Part shown: in pieces, positions 59,323-64,000 of the stretch | How positions within the stretch are numbered: position 1 is the stretch's first letter | Layout: the number at the start of each line of letters is the position of its first letter | Source: Chromera velia | Taxonomy: Eukaryota > Sar > Chromeraceae | Length of the DNA stretch: 64,000 nt | Assembly: GCA_018398765.1 (NCBI GenBank) | Contig: JAHBMJ010005426.1 | Coordinates: forward strand, 5,001-69,000 | Direction: 5' to 3' | Translations under genes and position numbers: made by a program | Notes under the pieces: generated by a model | Database searches by the model: none | Told to the model about the DNA's origin: nothing | What the model saw: the letters and a program-made list of their open reading frames with translations, nothing else

Positions 59323-60517
59323 GACTGGATGTGAGTGCGTGCAGGAGAGCTAGAGCTAGAGGACCAGTTGAAGAAGAAGAGGCACGAAGTGGGCGCCAAC
59401 GTGCTGCACAAGGACGTGGATGACGAGATCAACTTCGAGTACAAGGATCAATTCGGGAACGTTCAGGTAATGAGGGGGGGGGTTGCAAGTGCAAATGGGG
59501 GGTTGCTGCTTTTTTTTCTTCGCTGCTCCTTCCTTCTTGCGCTCCTTTCCTTCAGCCTGCCTGCTCGCTACGCTTCTTTCCTTCCTTCTCTCCCTCCCGT
59601 TTTGCCTCCTCTCGACCCTTTCATTCTGCCTCCTTTTTCTCGACACAGATTTTAAAAGCAGTCCAAACTCTTCTCGAATTTCTTCCCATTCTCCCCCCCC
59701 TCTCTTTCTCTATCTGCTTGATGACGTATGGGCGTGTGTGTGTGTGCAGACCCCCATGGAGCACTTCAAACAGCTGAGCCACGTGTTCCACGGAAAGAAG
59801 CCCGGGAAGAACAAGGAAGAGGCCTACCTTCGCAAAAAGGAACAGAGTCAGTTGGCCAGCTGGTTGTACATCAAGAAATACGGTTTTGTTTGACCTGCAA
59901 GCAGAGGCTTCTTTGCCCTCTCCCCCGTGTGTTGTGTCCATGGAGACAAAGGAAGGAAGCCTTGTTGTGTTGTTGCATGCAGAGAGAGAGAGAAAGAATG
60001 ATGCTGCCTCACTCGAGTCTTGCTTGTGTTAACACGAAACCCGGGCGGAGGCCACAGTTAGATTCATTGCACAACACACTGCCCACTTCTCTCCGTCTCT
60101 TTCCCTGTGTGTGTGAGTGTGTGTGTGCGTGCATTTGAGCGAGTGAGTGCGTGTGAGCCTGTCTGCGCATGCGGGGGCACATGCCTTCTCTGCGTGCCTC
60201 CGAGGCTGTGTGTGGTGGATATGTGGTTTGCAGATGCCTAGCTCTCATATCTCTCTCTCCCTTGGGCTTCTTCCCTTTTTGGATTCCAGTCCTGCGAAGT
60301 CACCCTTGAAAGATCTTCCTTCCGTTTTTCCTCTTTCTTTCGGATTTCGAATTGCCACTTGATTCCTGTTTCCCTCCTTGCCGCAGACAAACGCACCCTG
60401 ATTGCCAACACGGACATGCACTTCAGCAAGACGGCAAGCCAACAAGCACTCGAGAGGGCCAAGCAACAGACTGGACAGGCATACATGGTTCTCACGGGAC
60501 AGCGCACGAAGGACTGA
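54992..60517 (+). CDS. SART1: SART1/Snu66 homolog, U4/U6.U5 tri-snRNP component, 10 exons
   Basis: A tri-snRNP protein needed to bring U4/U6.U5 into the spliceosome; acts in the nucleus. Exons: 54992-55812, 56307-56513, 56743-56885, 57230-57310, 57615-57730, 57976-58266, 58784-58850, 59345-59466, 59750-59846, 60387-60517; phases close at 692 codons (691 aa). Family signatures: N-terminal [31 protein letters not shown] (SART1: GLRV.H......G....LTL), DILHHYDK (S.L.KYD), and the conserved C-terminal block [32 protein letters not shown], then AYMVLTGQ near the end, matching SART1's PYIVLSG. The protein is rich in Lys/Glu as usual. Length is slightly below animal SART1 (about 800 aa). Intron 7 is almost entirely microsatellite. 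The upstream neighbour is divergent. Confidence 0.92.
56256..56303. repeat. (GT)n run forming the 3' splice region of SART1 intron 1
   Basis: About 48 bp of GT ending directly in GCAG at the acceptor; no separate pyrimidine tract intervenes. Confidence 0.9.
56703..56733. repeat. (TTTC)n in SART1 intron 2
   Basis: TTTC units 10 bp before the acceptor at 56742. Confidence 0.9.
57556..57585. repeat. (AC)n in SART1 intron 4
   Basis: A 30-bp AC run about 30 bp upstream of the exon at 57615. Confidence 0.9.
58861..59322. repeat. Compound microsatellite filling SART1 intron 7
   Basis: In order: (TTTC)n 58861-59037, (GT)n with a CT block 59041-59156, (CT)n about 59206-59270, (AC)n about 59270-59322. 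It occupies nearly the whole 494-bp intron. Confidence 0.95.
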
Positions 60518-61370
60518 GATCAGTCAAGTGGTCGAGGTGAAAAAGCGTCTTCTCTTGTGCGATCTCCTCTTGCGTATCGTGTTCAGTCTGTATCATTTCC
60601 CTGGGTGATGATCTTTGATCGATAATGTATTGGCACTCCTTTTCAATGCGGTATTGACTCAGTAGCTAGCTCAGTAGAGTTTTGGCACCTTTCTTAGCAT
60701 CTCTCTCAATGTGTTTGCCTCTCAGTATTCACCAGAAATAGCGGTTTCAATTCTACTGAGCATCATTAGCAGTAAACTACTAAAGACTATTTAAAGTCTT
60801 CAAAAAAAAAAAAAATTATATTATTATTATAAAAATTTGTTTTAAAAAATCATTTAAAAATGTTAGAATTTGTTTTTTAATGAATTAAGAAACCACTGGT
60901 TTAAAAGTGTTCTAGTTTAAGCTCTCTAGAACTTAGGAATCAACTCACCCACAAGTTCTACATACAGAGAATCTGTCAGACATACAAGAGCCTTCTCTAT
61001 CGATCAAGAAAGACTCGGTCCTTCTAACAGGCTCAATCAATCTGTATTGCAAAGGCTGAGATACAGATATGCATGCCTTTGTATTACAGTGTGTATTTAA
61101 TGCTATTAATTCTCTGTATTACTCTAAGGACCAAATCGAGCCTAGGTCCAAAGGTCCGTAACAACCACACCCCGCACAAGATTGTGCGTCCCGCACAATT
61201 TATTGCTTCACTTCTCTCAATGACTCTGGTCTGCACCGGCGCTTCCAGCAGCCAAAGAAACCAAGCAACGAGCTGCAGATCGCTGCCAACATGCGGAAAA
61301 GATCGGATGGGAAGGGCGTGGAAAAAAGAAAAGAAAACGTTCGAATGCATGAACGAAGGATCGGACAGTC
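60518..61370. other. SART1 3' flank and AT-rich border of the retrotransposon
   Basis: No gene. 60770-60960 is AT-rich. From about 60.9 kb the sequence may be the terminal repeat or untranslated 3' end of the minus-strand gypsy element; only one end is in view, so the boundary cannot be fixed. Confidence 0.4.
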
Positions 61371-64000
61371 AGTTTTCATGTCCACGCAAAATCCTTTCTT
61401 TATTCCTTTCGAATTCATTCACCAACTCAGGCTCTCCCACTTCGTCCTCTGGCAGCCATAAAAACGAACCATCATTGTAGACAACTCTGTAATGCGTCTT
61501 TCCGTCCTTCTCTCTGCTCGACTTCACCTCAACTGCCCTCACTCTCTTTCCTCTCTTCTCTTCCTGCATCGACTTGGGAAGCGCTTCCCCTCTCTCTGGT
61601 TTCTTGTCTCTCGGCCACTCTTCTCCAAGGCCAAGCTCGTCAATCACATCCGATGCGGACTCTGACGCCGCTCTCTTGCTTTTTTCTCTCCCTTCCTCTA
61701 TTTCTTTCTCCTCTCTCCTTCTCCCCTTCATCTCCTCTCTCACTTCCTTTGCCATCCTCCATAACTCTAATCTGTCTGTGGAGATCGTCATGCTCTTTCC
61801 TCCCCCCAACTGCCTGACAACGGCGTTGTGGGGCCGTCCATCCGGAAGGGAAACAACCAGATAAATCCCTTCTAACTTTTCTGCAAACTTTCCTCCATCC
61901 ACTCTGCCTGTGAGCGGATTGACAGGCTTTCGCACCAACACCTGATCCCCCACTCTGAATTTGCTCTTCCAAGGGGGCGAGTTCTTCCACTCTCTCTCTT
62001 GCGTCGATTTCTCCATCCTGGCTCGTGCCGTCTCAATTAACTCCAACCTGTTCTGACGGATCACGCTGTAGTAGTCGTTGTAAGCCACTGGAGGGGAACG
62101 GGTCTCTGACGAGACGGGCTTTACTCGCAGCATATGGGTCGGCTCATACCCATGGGTCAACTGGAATGGGGTCAATCCAGTCTCGGAATGCGGGGTCATC
62201 CGGTATAAGAAATTGAAGGGCTGCAAATACAGATCCCAATCAAGCTCGTTCTCTGCTCTCAACTGCTTTCCAACCCCTTGCTCCCATGTCTGATTGTATC
62301 TTTCTATCAGTCCTGCGCACTGAGGGTGGTACCCTGCTGTTACCTTCCTCCTCACTCTCAAAATCTTCAACACCTCACTCACGATTTCTGCCAGGAAATT
62401 CATTCCCCTATAATATCTGAGAGGAGAACCTCAAAGGGACCATGCCTACAGAAAATCTTATCGACCAGAATCTGTGCTACGACATGAGTGGGCAGCTCAG
62501 GGCGGGCAAACGTCTCCACATCCTTTCCAAAATGGTCTGTCACAACGAGCACAAATCTGTTTCCCCTCCTGCTTGTCGGAAAGGGCCCTGACACATCAAT
62601 GCCGAGTGTGTGCCAAGGACGGAGAGGCACAGGCACAGTCTGGGGTGCTCTCTTTGCTTTCGGCTTGAGCCTCTCTTTGCATTCTCGGCAGGAAGCGACC
62701 CAGTCCCTTGCGTCTGCTCTGAAACCTGGCCACCAGAAGTGCAGGAGAGTCTTCTCTGTCAGCCGATTTGCCCCTGGGTGCCCCCCCAACTGGTGATCGT
62801 GATTCATCACCATAACCGTCTTTCTGCACGCCTCAGGCACCACCAACTGTTCTTTCCTTTTTGTCCCCCTTCCTTTGTACCTGTACAACAAACCTCTTTT
62901 CTCTTCAAACGCACTTTCCTCCAACAGAATTTGCTTCGCCTTCTTTGCCTCCCGAGGCAACACCCCCTCTGCAAAGTATTTGAAATGATCCTTCAACAAG
63001 GGGTCTTTCGGTAACTCTTCCCTCACACGGTCTAGAAAGCCCCTCTTAACCTGCAAAGGGGACATACCTGCTTGCACACCTGCTAGGGCGGTAGCCATAC
63101 CAGATCGGATCTCCTTGCTACCATCAGCAGGCTGATTACAGTGACGGCACAAAGGGACCCCGCTGTCTACGGAGGCGGGAAGAGACGGAGGAGGCTATGG
63201 CTGTCGGGAAACGGCGTCTGCATCCACATGTTCCTTCCCCGCCTTATGAACGAACGTCAACCCGTACTCCTGCAACTCTAATGCCCAGTTGACAATGAAT
63301 GTGTACCCTTTTGTTCGCTACTTTGCGGTCGGACATCGCTAAATTCGGTTTATGATCCGTGATTACATACGCTGCCCCCCCAAACAGGTAATGCCTCCAC
63401 TGCTTACAGCAGTAGACAGCCCCCAAGGCCTCCCTCTCGGTGGGGCTGTAATTTTTCTCTGCCGCACTTAACCCCCTACTGATATACGCAATTACCACTT
63501 CCCTTCCCCTCTGCATCTGCGTGAGCACGCCTCCCACAGACACTTCACATGCGTCCGGTTTCACCCTGAACGGCAGGCTCATATCTGGGAAGCCGAGAAT
63601 CGGAGGGGTCGTCAGCCTCTCTTTCAACTCCCCAAAAATTTCCTCTCTTTCTCCATTCCAAACAAACGGGACCGGTCTGCCTTGCTCATCTACAGGAAGT
63701 AACATCTGAAAGAGAGGGAAGGAGAGACGAGCAAAGCCTGCAATAAAATAACGGTAGTAGGAGCACAGATACAGAAAAGAGCGGAGCTCCTTCCTGTCCC
63801 ACGGTGGCTCCCACTGCAGAATCTTCCGGATGTTCTTTCTACTCGGTCTGACCCCCTTCTCTGACACCGTATGTCCCAAATACTCCACCTCTGTCATAGC
63901 AATCTGTGCCTTCTCGAGTTTGAGCTTCAAATTTGCTTTCCTTACCAAACCTAAAACCTCCCTCAAGTCTTGGATGTGTTCGTCATGAGATCGGCTGAAG
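61370..64000 (-). mobile_element. Ty3/gypsy LTR retrotransposon remnant, 3' half (continues beyond the window)
   Basis: A fossil element on the minus strand. In element order, right to left: end of the reverse transcriptase and its connection (about 63.7-64.0 kb, with the YLGHTVSEKGV motif), RNase H (about 63.3-63.6 kb), integrase zinc finger (HH-CC type) and catalytic core (about 62.4-62.9 kb), integrase C-terminal part (about 62.0-62.3 kb), and a basic tail with a chromodomain-like module (about 61.4-61.6 kb). Integrase lying after RNase H places it in Ty3/gypsy, probably the chromovirus branch. Gag, protease and most of the reverse transcriptase are outside the window. It is broken, with roughly two or three interruptions in the visible part, but domains remain easy to recognise, so its age is moderate. 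Confidence 0.88.

Noticed and set aside
58595-59353. 252-codon plus-strand frame with poly-Phe/Leu/Ser stretches
   Set aside because: It reads through SART1 introns 6-7 and their microsatellites; not a membrane protein.
1-64000. tRNA, rRNA, CRISPR or organellar sequence
   Set aside because: A scan for T-loop words (GGTTCRA), rRNA landmarks and regularly spaced repeats gave nothing convincing; gene structure is nuclear eukaryotic.

Overview
The window looks like nuclear DNA of a protist with intron-rich, mid-GC genes, most likely an alveolate alga of the chromerid type. I infer this from long multi-exon genes with GT-AG introns (donors often GTCAGT or GTAAGT, acceptors nearly always TGCAG), heavy microsatellite content, a multi-pass membrane cyclic-nucleotide phosphodiesterase resembling apicomplexan enzymes, and clusters of TGCATGCA, a motif bound by ApiAP2 factors in Apicomplexa. 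No alignment could be run, so the lineage is an inference.

From 14.3 to 60.5 kb the layout is regular. Six large host genes alternate in strand as three head-to-head pairs: (a) a 13-exon proline-rich protein of unknown function (14343-20844, -) with a hydroxyacid-dehydrogenase/phosphonatase-like HAD fusion (21495-28431, +); (b) dynactin subunit 4/p62 (31091-38673, -) with a membrane 3',5'-cyclic-nucleotide phosphodiesterase (39448-46631, +); (c) an acidic protein with repeated GFFGAFGG motifs (47947-54241, -) with the tri-snRNP splicing factor SART1/Snu66 (54992-60517, +). Each pair shares a divergent promoter of about 650-775 bp, and every one of these carries TGCATGC motifs. For five of the six genes I traced exon chains whose reading phases close exactly.

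The first 14 kb and the convergent spacers are repeat-rich. They hold a TPR (kinesin-light-chain-like) reading frame, an ATGA-type tandem array, a pair of about 490-bp direct repeats with TG...CA ends 3.6 kb apart, a 5'-truncated LINE, a second isolated copy of that LINE's 3' end, and a hAT-like MITE nested in a larger terminal-inverted-repeat element. The right edge (about 61-64 kb) is a decayed Ty3/gypsy retrotransposon on the minus strand that runs out of the window.

The observations most worth following are: three helices in the LINE 3' RNA supported by compensatory changes between the two copies; TGCATGC clusters in all three bidirectional promoters; the GFFGAFGG protein; the dehydrogenase-HAD fusion; and the nested DNA transposons with an intact 8-bp target duplication and a readable empty site next to them.
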